A DNA stretch of 46,405 bases from Bacteroidales bacterium UBA5197 (GTDB taxonomy: Bacteria; Bacteroidota; Bacteroidia; Bacteroidales; Lentimicrobiaceae). Of the stretch, positions 25,675 to 34,006 are shown piece by piece. The DNA is taken from the NCBI GenBank assembly GCA_002412885.1, contig DHVX01000078.1, positions 1-46,405 of the forward strand. The letters run 5' to 3'. The translations under genes were made by a program, and so were the position numbers. A model generated the notes under the pieces. The model saw nothing but the letters and a program-made list of their open reading frames with translations, was not told the origin of the DNA and searched no databases. Position 1 is the first letter of the stretch; each line of letters starts with the position of its first letter.

Positions 25675-28446
25675 TCAATATTTTACAAATTTTCCTATAT
25701 ATATTTCCTTGTGGGTATTCAACCTGATTATATACATTCCTGCCGGAAGTGACTCAACATTCATGACTTTCGTTTCGCCCGAAAAATCCATTACACTGAT
25801 TTCTTCGCCCGTAATGCTATAAATAAATAATTTCCCGGCTCCGGTTCCTTCTGGCAACAAAATAGTCAGCCAATTTCCTGCAGGATTAGGAAATACCTGA
25901 ACTAAGTCTGAATATTCAGTTAATTTTGAATCTACTGAAAGACAAGCTTCATTAATTTCATTGACGCTATTACATCCTAATCGATTACTACCTATGTAGG
26001 CCAATCCAGGTGAAATTTGAAGAAATCCGCAGATACTCTCAACTTCACAATGAAATAAACGTGTATTGCCCATAATTTGAAGCCTTGAAATGGATTCAGA
26101 GTTAATGTTTCTGATACCATCAATATTTCGCAGGGAAAAGCAGTCTAAGATGCTTAATTCTCCGTTGCCAATATCAGTTAGCTGGCTCAATGCATCAAGA
26201 TTGACAATAGCACCCATGCTTAATTCAAGTCCGTTGCCGATATAATTAAGACTATCCAAACCAGTTAACAATGTATTTCTCAAACACGATCGCAGTTTAA
26301 CTGATTTTCCAACCCACCTCAGGTTTTCCAGAGCATTTAAGCTATTGAGCTCAAACAATTGTTCAAGAATCAGATTTCCATGAATTGTATCCAAAAATTG
26401 GAGGCCATCTAACGAATTAAGTACGGTACAACCTGAAATTCTTATATCATTTCCTAAGTATTCCATAGATCCCAAGGCAGAAATATCTGCAAGATTGTAA
26501 TTGTTGGTAAATCTCAGATCACTACCTATGTTTTGAAGATTATTGAGGCCATCGAGCGAATAGAGGGCATCAGTCCATTCAATAATTAAACTTCCTCCGA
26601 TGCCGGATATATTATTTAAGCCTTGCAGATTAGTCAATAGGTTCGTATTGGTCTCATCTCTGCGACCGATAAATAAGTCTCCCGAAATACTTTGAATCTG
26701 AATCAAACCATCGAGGCTAATAACATCCTCACCAGCTATTGAAATTGAACCATTCAAATCAATACAATCAGGGTATTCCAAAGGAAAAGCATCCACATCA
26801 GCCTGACTTGAAAGATAGTAGTTGCCATAAGGCAGACAAGCATTTAAAAGTCCGCATGAGGCAGAAACTTCAGCATGTTTGTTACATCCTGACGCATTAT
26901 TGTAAATATTTACCGGACCTGACGGGTTAGCAAGGAAACTGCAGATTACATCTGCACTGCAATCTGATAGCAGGGCATTGTCGTATATGCTGATTGAAGT
27001 TATACTCAGAGGCAAAATATTATCAATCCCTGTCAACGACAAAAGCGAATCATTTTCTGATATCTGCAATTTACCATTCAAAATCCCGAGTGCAGAGAAA
27101 GATTGAAGGTTCTCCAATTGCGGATTATTCCAGATAACAAGATCTCCGCCAATTTCAGAAAGATCAGAAATACCATTTACATTCTGCAGCACCGCGTTAT
27201 GACTAATGCTAAAAGAACCTCCGATACTTTGAAGCGCATCCAGACCTTCAAGATTATCCAACATCAGCAATCTCTCTATTAATAAGTCACCTTCTACCCG
27301 CTCAAGTGCATTAAGACCGCTGAGTGATTGCAGTTCTCTATTCATTGAAATTTCTACATTACCTCCAACATAATGTAGATTTTGCAGGCCCTGCATACTT
27401 GCAAGTACTTTGCTTGTTAATACTGTGAACTTGCCGCCAATAGTATCCAGACTATTAAGCCCGGAAAAGTCAACAAGCCTGTCCATATCCTGAATTGAGA
27501 ACTCGCCTCCAATTTTATTCAGACTGCCAATTCCTGTGAGATCCACAATTGAATCAAGGTTAACAATAAAGCAATTCCCCTGTATGAATTTCAAATCTGA
27601 CAAGCCATTCAGACTCTTCAGCTTCCCAAGCCCATAAAAGAAGAGGTCACCCTGTATCGTATCCAGTCCTGATAAACCAGCAAGTGAAGTGAGTGAATTA
27701 TCAACAACAATTTCAAGACGACCTTCAATTTTTCTGAGATTCTGCAAGCCATTGAGCGAGGATAGTGATGTACCGGTAATATACAAATGACTTCCAATTT
27801 CAGTGAGTGATGAAAACGCTGACAAATCTGCAACTCCCAAATCACCACCTAAGAGCAACATACCTTCTAAGCGACTGAAATTTAACATTGGATTCAGATT
27901 TTGCAAAAGAGGCAGGTCGTATAATTCAACGCCTCCGCCTAAAACCTGCAATGACTGCAAGGCATTTATTTGCTGCAACACTGGCAATATTTGAATAATC
28001 AACGATCCTCCGACAGTGTTGAGTGAATCCAATCCGCTAAATGATTCCAAAAGGTTATTATGGAAAACAGCCAGATCCCCGCCAATATACCTCAAACTAT
28101 CAAGAGGTTGCAATGTAACTATTTCAGGGTTGTATTTAATTGTAAGATTCCCTCCTATCGAATCAATATTTTGTAAACCCGAAAGGGATGAAACTCCCTG
28201 AAGGTAACTTATGGTTAGATTTCCCCTGATTTTTGTAATTACACTCAATCCATCAAGGTTCACAATATTATTACCTGTTTCACCAATGGTGAGATCTCCT
28301 TCTATTTCAGTGCAACCAGGATAAATAATAGAAAAATAATCAATCTGAGCTTGAGTAGTGATAATTTTTCCTTCGGGAAGGCAACCCTGAGCTACAGCAA
28401 CTGAATAAGTAACTAAAAGGTAAATAATAACAAGTATTTTTTTCAT
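25675..28446 (-). CDS. T9SS protein with two tandem leucine-rich (receptor-L-like) solenoids
   Basis: The 923-residue exported protein starts at the Met of MKKILVIIYLLV (signal peptide ending AVAQG). Nearly all of the chain is a 23-25-residue repeat of the type 'LxSLxGLxxLxxIGGxLxI', with forms such as LSGLQNIDSIGGNLTI and LQGLNNISGIGGSLII. The array is split into two modules. Each opens with a Cys-Leu-Pro segment (CLPEGKIITTQAQIDYF near residue 22, CLPYGNYYLSSQADVDAF from residue 537). Each ends in a Cys-containing cap (CSADVICSFL..GC and CEVESICGFL..GC). The C-terminus is a T9SS sorting domain (VQVFPNPAGNWLTI...PAGMYIIRLNT). It is probably a surface-bound binding protein; the ligand is unknown. 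Confidence 0.88.
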   Translation of the reverse strand: MKKILVIIYLLVTYSVAVAQGCLPEGKIITTQAQIDYFSIIYPGCTEIEGDLTIGETGNNIVNLDGLSVITKIRGNLTISYLQGVSSLSGLQNIDSIGGNLTIKYNPEIVTLQPLDSLRYIGGDLAVFHNNLLESFSGLDSLNTVGGSLIIQILPVLQQINALQSLQVLGGGVELYDLPLLQNLNPMLNFSRLEGMLLLGGDLGVADLSAFSSLTEIGSHLYITGTSLSSLNGLQNLRKIEGRLEIVVDNSLTSLAGLSGLDTIQGDLFFYGLGKLKSLNGLSDLKFIQGNCFIVNLDSIVDLTGIGSLNKIGGEFSIQDMDRLVDFSGLNSLDTIGGKFTVLTSKVLASMQGLQNLHYVGGNVEISMNRELQSLSGLNALERVEGDLLIERLLMLDNLEGLDALQSIGGSFSISHNAVLQNVNGISDLSEIGGDLVIWNNPQLENLQSFSALGILNGKLQISENDSLLSLTGIDNILPLSITSISIYDNALLSDCSADVICSFLANPSGPVNIYNNASGCNKHAEVSASCGLLNACLPYGNYYLSSQADVDAFPLEYPDCIDLNGSISIAGEDVISLDGLIQIQSISGDLFIGRRDETNTNLLTNLQGLNNISGIGGSLIIEWTDALYSLDGLNNLQNIGSDLRFTNNYNLADISALGSMEYLGNDIRISGCTVLNSLDGLQFLDTIHGNLILEQLFELNSLNALENLRWVGKSVKLRSCLRNTLLTGLDSLNYIGNGLELSMGAIVNLDALSQLTDIGNGELSILDCFSLRNIDGIRNINSESISRLQIMGNTRLFHCEVESICGFLQISPGLAYIGSNRLGCNSVNEINEACLSVDSKLTEYSDLVQVFPNPAGNWLTILLPEGTGAGKLFIYSITGEEISVMDFSGETKVMNVESLPAGMYIIRLNTHKEIYIGKFVKY

Positions 28447-28828
28447 AAAGTTTATCTTTTGTTTAAAAGACAATCATAAACGCATTTACCCCTATTCATA
28501 TTTAAAGTTTATTTATTTGTTTGTTTGATAAAAGGCTTTATCGATTTCAATTTCAGGAAAATTATTGAATATGGGAAGATGTCAGGTTTCCGGATCCATT
28601 CGATTATTTATAACCTTGACGATGTTGAAAATGACAGATTTTCAACTTTAGATATACTGTATAGTTTTATTTTTCTGGAAACGTCCGGCCATTCTCTTAG
28701 AAAACAGAAACAGCATCACGATCAACTATCTATGTATCTTTATTTTACATAATTTATTTCCAAAAAGCAAGAAAAACGAATTAATTCTCAGTATAACTTA
28801 CTTTTGCCGGAAATTAATTAATCAGATT
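28447..28828. other. intergenic region between LRR and YgjV genes
   Basis: A 382-base AT-rich stretch. The only signal I can support is TACTTTTG at 28799-28806 (an exact -7 element, 22 bases before the downstream ATG). A 75-codon frame at 28525-28752 has no recognisable features. Confidence 0.45.
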
Positions 28829-29455
28829 ATGGAAATAAGTATTCTGCAATGGATCGGCTATATTGCCTCAATCATCATTGCCATATCAATGACCGTGAGT
28901 TCAATTCTCATGTTCAGATGGATCAACCTGTTGGGAGCCGTAACCTTTTCAGCTTATGGATTTATGATTGGTGCATTGCCGGTTGGATTCCTGAACTTAT
29001 TTATAGTATTGGTAGATATCTATTATCTGCGATCCATCTATTCAAAAAAAGAAATCTTTGAAATTCTTCACGTAAAACCGGGTAGTCAATACCTTGAAAG
29101 GTTTCTGAAATTCCATGAAAAAGATATACGGAACTTTTTCCCGGAATTCAATTACAAGCCCAGTCAGGAAGATACCGCATTTTTTATACTCCGCGATATG
29201 GCTGTCGCCGGTATATTTATCGCGCATCGTCATGAAGTCAACTCACTTATGGTTACCCTTGATTATGTTATTCCTGAATATCGCGATTTCAAGAATGGCA
29301 AATTCGTATTTCTGAGCCTCCGTGGCCAATTTATTGAAGATGGGATATCTAAAATAATTGCTCAGGCTCAAACCGAAAAGCATAAGAAATACCTGATAAA
29401 AAATGGATTTGTCCAAATGGATGATAACCATTATGAAAAGTCGCTGGCGGATTGA
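28829..29455 (+). CDS. YgjV-like inner-membrane protein
   Basis: The 208-residue protein has three closely packed hydrophobic helices at the N-terminus (residues ~8-75: WIGYIASIIIAISMTVSSIL, then LGAVTFSAYGFMIGAL and LNLFIVLVDIYYL), matching the YgjV (Imp-YgjV) membrane domain. The soluble C-terminal half (DTAFFILRDMAVAGIFIAHR ... GFVQMDDNHYEKSL) resembles the acetyltransferase-like tail seen in many Bacteroidota members. Function is unknown. The -7 element just upstream and the lack of close neighbours suggest a single-gene unit. Confidence 0.8.
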   Translation: MEISILQWIGYIASIIIAISMTVSSILMFRWINLLGAVTFSAYGFMIGALPVGFLNLFIVLVDIYYLRSIYSKKEIFEILHVKPGSQYLERFLKFHEKDIRNFFPEFNYKPSQEDTAFFILRDMAVAGIFIAHRHEVNSLMVTLDYVIPEYRDFKNGKFVFLSLRGQFIEDGISKIIAQAQTEKHKKYLIKNGFVQMDDNHYEKSLAD

Positions 29456-29488
29456 AAATATAGAATCGCAATTGAATGAGGGGTCAGT

Positions 29489-29540
29489 AAAAGGTTGCCA
29501 TGATTTGACAATCTTACTGATAGCTGGGGTGAGAATAGAG
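29489..29540. repeat. decayed tandem copy of the tRNA 3' end plus terminator
   Basis: This 52-base segment aligns almost without gaps to 29546-29597, which spans the tRNA-Met terminator hairpin and the tRNA 3' part. Shared runs include GGnTGCCAT, TGACAA, TAGC, GGGG and GAGAAT. The offset is 57 bases. The tRNA-derived part carries several changes and can no longer form a T-arm. Confidence 0.75.
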
Positions 29541-29541
29541 C

Positions 29542-29576
29542 AAAAAAAAGGCTGCCATATTCTGACAACCTTTTTT
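29542..29576 (-). terminator. intrinsic terminator of the tRNA gene
   Basis: On the minus strand, immediately after the tRNA 3' end, the stem GGTTGTC/GGCAGCC (two G-T pairs), extended by A-T pairs, is followed by eight T. Confidence 0.8.
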
Positions 29577-29577
29577 G

Positions 29578-29651
29578 TAGCGGGGACGAGAATTGAACTC
29601 GTGACCTCCGGGTTATGAATCCGACGCTCTAACCGACTGAGCTACCCCGCC
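29578..29651 (-). tRNA. tRNA-Met (anticodon CAT)
   Basis: This 74-base gene reads GGCGGGG at the 5' acceptor strand and CCCCGCT plus discriminator A at the 3' end; CCA is not encoded. The D-stem is GCTC/GAGC. The anticodon loop is TTCATAA with CAT at 29615-29617. The T-arm is ACGAG-TTCAATT-CTCGT. The acceptor sequence fits elongator Met rather than initiator, though a CAT anticodon can also belong to tRNA-Ile2. The last pair of the anticodon stem is an A-C mismatch (A at 29620, C opposite g29612). It has a full promoter and terminator. Confidence 0.95.
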
Positions 29652-29667
29652 ATTGTTTTTGGGAGTG

Positions 29668-29698
29668 CAAAAATAGGCAATTATTTAATAATTACAAG
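29668..29698 (-). promoter_or_regulatory. promoter of the tRNA gene
   Basis: On the minus strand, CTTG (29695-29698), a 19-base spacer and TATTTTTG (29668-29675) precede the tRNA 5' end by 16 bases. The spacing agrees exactly with the Bacteroidota -33/-7 arrangement. Confidence 0.75.
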
Positions 29699-29737
29699 GG
29701 CTTGATTAATTTTCGGAGAATTTATTGGTTTATAAAA

Positions 29738-30235
29738 TCATTCTATTGAGATAACTTTAAATTTCGTTTCTCCGTTTGCCAGTTTCAAAGTGACTGTTTC
29801 ATCTACTTTTTTGTGCATTAACATTCTGGCCAGTGGGGAGATAAAAGCAATTTTGCCCATCTTAATATCGGCTTCATCCACTCCCACTATCTGAAATTTT
29901 TGCGTTTTTGTTTCATCACCAATCTGAAGTGTAACGGTTGAGCCAAAACGAATCTCATGGTCAGAATCAGCTTCTCCGGAAATTACCTGAGCCGAAGAAA
30001 TCCGGTTTTCAAGCATCTGAAGCTGAGTATTTACAATGGTAATGGTGTTTGCCTTATCTTGATCATCGCCAATAGTAAGTTCTTTAAGTTTAGTGAGGAG
30101 CATCTCCTTTTCTTTGAATAAGCTCTCCATTCCGGCAGGTGTGACGTAATTAGTCACACCATCGGGCAGATCTGCGCGGGGTGGAACAAATGGGGCTTCC
30201 CGCTGATCATCTTCATTTACAAAAGCTCTGCTCAT
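29738..30235 (-). CDS. GreA/GreB-family transcription elongation factor-like protein
   Basis: The 165-residue protein starts at MSRAFVNEDD, the usual Gre-type opening; a few codons upstream are not family-like. The N-terminal part (VTPAGMESLFKEKEMLLTKLKEL ... LQMLENRISSAQVI) is the coiled-coil finger. The C-terminal FKBP-like domain shows IRFGSTVTLQIG, QIVGVDEADIKMGKIAFISPLARMLMHKKVDETV. Gre factors rescue backtracked RNA polymerase by transcript cleavage. Paralogues acting as regulators are common in Bacteroidota, so this may be a secondary copy. It is the last gene of a three-gene operon, 29 bases after the saccharopine dehydrogenase-like gene. Confidence 0.9.
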   Translation of the reverse strand: MSRAFVNEDDQREAPFVPPRADLPDGVTNYVTPAGMESLFKEKEMLLTKLKELTIGDDQDKANTITIVNTQLQMLENRISSAQVISGEADSDHEIRFGSTVTLQIGDETKTQKFQIVGVDEADIKMGKIAFISPLARMLMHKKVDETVTLKLANGETKFKVISIE

Positions 30236-30264
30236 ATTCTGATGATTAGAAAGCAAATACGACG

Positions 30265-31404
30265 CTATTCCAAAACCTCATGCTCTTCCTTATAAACCAC
30301 TCCCCTTCTTCGCAAACCTTCAAGTAAAAAGCTTACAATTTTCGGGTCCTTTCCAAGAAATTCCGGCGCAGATACACCTTTTTGGGTATATAGTCCATGA
30401 GCCAGCAACCTGGCTGTCATGGTAGCTGTATATCCTGTCGTGCGCGCCATGGAATGAATTCCGGTTGCTTTGTCGTAACGATCAAGCAGATTCCAGGTAT
30501 ATCTGTGTCTGACACCATCTTTAAGCCCTTCGGCAATTACCTGCATAATCGTCAGATCTTCCTCCCCTTTTTCAAGCTTCCATTTCGGGAAAAGCAATTT
30601 TGAAGTAAACTCCAGCGGGCTGATCATTACACCATTTATATTGATGGGCTCTTTGTCGAAGAAACCGGTATCTCGCAAAACTGCCATTTTTTCGATATGC
30701 CCTTTATAGCGAAGCGTTTTCTCTATCATATAATCTCCTTTAATGGTGGTTGCCAAAGTACGCAAACCATCGCTGTTAAAGGCTTCGAGTGTGCCTATGC
30801 CAGGAAAATCAAGCAATTCCGGATCTGATAATGCTTCACGCACCACCATTCTGCCACCATCAATATAACGGGCAGGACGGGTGTATTCTTCAATAACATC
30901 GATGGGTGAAAAAACGGCTTTGTACTCATAAGGCCAGGTTCTGATCACAGGAAGTCCGCCTACATAGGTGATGCCTTTTTCAAGCGTATCAAGCAGTGTG
31001 GCACCAAATCCAATCAAAACATTGCTCATTCCCGGGGCAACTCCTATATCGCAGATTACGGTAACACCCTTCTCCTTTGCTTTTTGATCAAGGTCAAACA
31101 TATCTTCAGGAAAAAAGGCAATGTCAACCACATTCTTGCCGCAATCGATCAGGCGTTCAAGAGTCCGGTAACCCATAAAACCGGGCACTGCATTTATTAC
31201 AATATCTTTATCTGCAGTCAGGAATTTAATGGTTTCAGCTTTATCAAGGTCAGCCCTGACGGTTTCAATTCCGGCATAAGCCGAAAGTTTCGACAAAGCT
31301 TCGCTGCTGATATCGGCAGCGGTTACTTCAAATTCGCCATCTTTTGCAAGATCAATTGCCATTGGACCTCCAACGAGGCCGGCACCGAGAACTAAAACTT
31401 TCAT
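30265..31404 (-). CDS. saccharopine dehydrogenase-family protein
   Basis: The 379-residue NAD(P)-dependent enzyme has the Rossmann motif VLVLGAGLVGGPMA at the N-terminus, then FEVTAADIS, INAVPGFMGYRTLE and CDIGVAPGMSNVL, typical of the saccharopine dehydrogenase/lysine 6-dehydrogenase group. The C-terminal part includes the substrate domain (LRYKGHIEKMAVLRDTGFF, MARTTGYTATMTARLL). It likely oxidises an amino-acid-derived secondary amine in lysine metabolism; the exact substrate is not certain. Its ATG overlaps the stop of the EamA transporter gene (ATGA), so the two are coupled, and the Gre-like gene follows. Confidence 0.87.
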   Translation of the reverse strand: MKVLVLGAGLVGGPMAIDLAKDGEFEVTAADISSEALSKLSAYAGIETVRADLDKAETIKFLTADKDIVINAVPGFMGYRTLERLIDCGKNVVDIAFFPEDMFDLDQKAKEKGVTVICDIGVAPGMSNVLIGFGATLLDTLEKGITYVGGLPVIRTWPYEYKAVFSPIDVIEEYTRPARYIDGGRMVVREALSDPELLDFPGIGTLEAFNSDGLRTLATTIKGDYMIEKTLRYKGHIEKMAVLRDTGFFDKEPININGVMISPLEFTSKLLFPKWKLEKGEEDLTIMQVIAEGLKDGVRHRYTWNLLDRYDKATGIHSMARTTGYTATMTARLLAHGLYTQKGVSAPEFLGKDPKIVSFLLEGLRRRGVVYKEEHEVLE

Positions 31405-32330
31405 AGTTGAATTTTTGATGATTTAACACGACCACGGTTCATAAGCTGCATTATTTCGCGGGTTTGTGAAACAACAATACCCATCACGACAAGTATAATG
31501 CCGCTAATCTTTTGAATATTAAATATTTCGAACAGCACAAAGTAAGAAAAAACAGCAGTAAAAACCGGAATTAAGTTGGTAAAAATATTTGCTTTAACCA
31601 TACCGAGTTTTGCCACAGCCATAATAAAGAAGATATAAGCCAGACAAGAACCAAAAACGGCTAGCTGAAGTATGGCCAATATCAGGCTTTGAGTTGGCAC
31701 AACCAGAATAAATGATTCAAAATCAAAAAACAGAAACAGCGGCAAAAAATAGATAGCACCAAGCAGGTTCTGCCTGGCAATAATTGTAAGAGATGTGTAT
31801 TTATCAGTGAGTTTTTTAATGAAAGCCGAATAAATCACAGCTGAGAAAACTGCCAGAAACAAAAATGCTATTCCTTTTGGATCGGCATTAAGACTGAAGT
31901 CAGGATTAAGGATCATAATCAGGATTCCTGCAAATGAAACCAAGATGCCAAGCCAGGAAAAGATACTGGTTTTTTCGCGGGTAAAAATAAAAGCCGCGAA
32001 AGGACTGAACAATGGTATAGTGGCAATTATGACCGACGAAATTGTTGAAGACACGTACTTAAGTCCGTAGTTTTCACCAAGAAAATAAAAGAATGGTTGC
32101 GTAAGCGCAAGCAGAAAAAACCATTTGTGATCATTGCGATCAATTTTTTGTTGTTTGCCCAAAAGTTTTACGATCAGTGCAAGTATGGCTGACGATATTA
32201 CCAACCTGATAAAAATAATGGTGATAGGCTCGTAATAGCCAAGTGCAATTTTTGACCAGACAAAAGTTAGTCCCCAGAAGAGCATTGAGAGAACGGCAAA
32301 AATATAGTATTTAAAAATGTTTGATTTCAA
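31401..32330 (-). CDS. EamA-family (DMT) transporter
   Basis: The 309-residue inner-membrane protein has about ten hydrophobic helices forming two EamA repeats (residues ~8-140 and ~150-290), with the usual opening AVLSMLFWGLTFVWSKIAL and the mid-protein GLKYVSSTISSVIIATIPLF. Members export amino acids or other metabolites. The coding start is a TTG at 32330 (KSNIFKYY follows): an in-frame stop lies only 9 bases upstream and the next ATG is inside the first helix. It is first in an operon with a saccharopine dehydrogenase-like gene, which hints at an amino-acid-related cargo. Confidence 0.9.
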   Translation of the reverse strand: MKSNIFKYYIFAVLSMLFWGLTFVWSKIALGYYEPITIIFIRLVISSAILALIVKLLGKQQKIDRNDHKWFFLLALTQPFFYFLGENYGLKYVSSTISSVIIATIPLFSPFAAFIFTREKTSIFSWLGILVSFAGILIMILNPDFSLNADPKGIAFLFLAVFSAVIYSAFIKKLTDKYTSLTIIARQNLLGAIYFLPLFLFFDFESFILVVPTQSLILAILQLAVFGSCLAYIFFIMAVAKLGMVKANIFTNLIPVFTAVFSYFVLFEIFNIQKISGIILVVMGIVVSQTREIMQLMNRGRVKSSKIQL

Positions 32331-32372
32331 GCGCCGGGATTAATTAAGTGAGTGACTTAGCAAATTAGGCAG

Positions 32373-32380
32373 CAAAATTA
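32373..32380 (-). promoter_or_regulatory. -7 element of the EamA operon
   Basis: The minus strand reads TAATTTTG, an exact TAnnTTTG match, 42 bases before the TTG start. The -33 is unclear. Confidence 0.4.
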
Positions 32381-32473
32381 AGATAATAGCACAATATGCA
32401 GGGATAAATGAATCCTGCTATAAAGTTTTCATCAAAATGAGTTTGATTGCCCGGGTTTTGGGGTAAGAAAAGT

Positions 32474-33751
32474 CTATCGGCCTATAATTACCAACTTCTT
32501 AGCTATCGACTGATTTCCCAAGTCAAATGATATAAAATAAAATCCGGGATCCAGATCTGAAACATCCAGGCGTCCGTTAAAACCACCGGAAACAGTTAAC
32601 ACTACCTGTCCAAATGAATTTTGAAGTCTGATTTGCTTTAAAATATTCAAATTTGAAAAGCTATAATTAAGCTGATCACTACAGGGGTTTGGGTATAAAA
32701 GGAAACCATCGTTTTCAGTAATTTCAGAATTAGATAACACAAAGTCACTAACTAAAATCCTTGCTTCATCCGGATATTGTCCTTCTGCAAGGATATAGCC
32801 ATAATTATTTACATTTGTTTTTATCTTTGTGTAATTCATAGTGCCGAATGAAATATTTTCCCATTCCGTTTCACCATCATAATTTCTGAGAATCAACCCA
32901 TTGTTACCAACACAAAAATTCATATTATTGTTTGAATATATATAATTAATATTGGAATTGATTCCGGAATTCATGGTATCCCATGAATAACCTCCATCTG
33001 ATGTTTGAAGAATTATACCTTCTTTACCAACCAAGATTCCATTATCTTCATCAATGAAAGTAAAATGGTTTAAATTATATAAGGTATCCTTAAAGATGGT
33101 TGACCAGGTAGCCCCAAAATCAGTAGTTTTGATAAGCATATTGTTGCCCGGAGTAGTTGCACTGGGATAATTCAAATCTCTGCATAGAATAAAAGCAGTT
33201 GTATCATTCAGCATTTTAACGGAACCATATGCAAAATTAACGGAATCTCCAGAAGTCCATGAGTATTCTCCATTTTCAACTTTCCCTACAAGCCCCCAGG
33301 GATAATGATTCAGTGTAAAACCCCTAGAAATATCAATAAAATCCCAAGCGTTAAAAAATCCGTCTACGTAGGATCCTGGAATATTCTGAAAAGTAGTAAA
33401 GTCATCAGTAGTAGTCCTTATAGCTGTGGACGGCCAATTATAGGCAGCAAAACCAACCAATTGAAAAGGTGCAACACATTGGATTTTATAATAATCTGTT
33501 GATGTTCCTGGAAATGTCCAGGTTAAACCGCCATCAACACTTTTGGCCAACATGAACCAGGAAACATGTATTGAATAACCCGAATATCGATAAACCACAT
33601 AAATGCTATTATCAGGTGATAAATCAAAATCCAGATATCCATCGTAAGTATAATCAGGTCCCGGTTGAACGTAACCATTCAAGTTATGCCACTGTGAATA
33701 GGCCGCATGAACACAAAAGGTCAGAAGAACAACAAATAATACTTTTTTCAT
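32474..33751 (-). CDS. T9SS protein with Ycf48/BNR-like beta-propeller repeats
   Basis: The 425-residue exported protein has signal MKKVLFVVLLTFCVHAAYSQ. The body repeats a pattern of the BNR/Ycf48 kind, with motifs SVDGGLTWTFPG, TTDFGATWSTIF, TSDGGYSWDTM and GKEGIILQT, which form a propeller fold. A T9SS type A sorting domain closes the protein (FLLYPNPCSDQLNYSF ... DLDPGFYFISFD ... KKLVIIGR). It is secreted or surface-bound; no enzyme signature is seen. A complete promoter lies 50 bases upstream. Confidence 0.87.
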   Translation of the reverse strand: MKKVLFVVLLTFCVHAAYSQWHNLNGYVQPGPDYTYDGYLDFDLSPDNSIYVVYRYSGYSIHVSWFMLAKSVDGGLTWTFPGTSTDYYKIQCVAPFQLVGFAAYNWPSTAIRTTTDDFTTFQNIPGSYVDGFFNAWDFIDISRGFTLNHYPWGLVGKVENGEYSWTSGDSVNFAYGSVKMLNDTTAFILCRDLNYPSATTPGNNMLIKTTDFGATWSTIFKDTLYNLNHFTFIDEDNGILVGKEGIILQTSDGGYSWDTMNSGINSNINYIYSNNNMNFCVGNNGLILRNYDGETEWENISFGTMNYTKIKTNVNNYGYILAEGQYPDEARILVSDFVLSNSEITENDGFLLYPNPCSDQLNYSFSNLNILKQIRLQNSFGQVVLTVSGGFNGRLDVSDLDPGFYFISFDLGNQSIAKKLVIIGR

Positions 33752-33800
33752 AATAAGCAAATTATAGGTTTATACTGAATCAGCTCAGATATAATAGAAA

Positions 33801-33833
33801 CAAAGATACAATAAGAATTCAAATAAAAACAAA
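33801..33833 (-). promoter_or_regulatory. promoter of the Ycf48-like T9SS gene
   Basis: On the minus strand, TTTG (33830-33833), a 21-base spacer and TATCTTTG (33801-33808) match both Bacteroidota promoter boxes, 49 bases before the ATG. Confidence 0.65.
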
Positions 33834-34006
33834 TCTGGCGTGAAGAAAAAACTTAAAGGAGCAACTATGAATAACAATTTGAACAAGCACTATACTACTA
33901 ATTCCTGAATCAGATTATCAGTCGCTGGAATCAAAATGAAAAAATATTTATTTAAAGTGTAACAAACTCTTGCTTCGTTGGTCTTTATAATATCAACAAA
34001 GATTAA

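Noticed and set aside
28525..28752. 75-codon open frame upstream of the YgjV-like gene
   Set aside because: Composition is like translated AT-rich DNA, no promoter or domain evidence.
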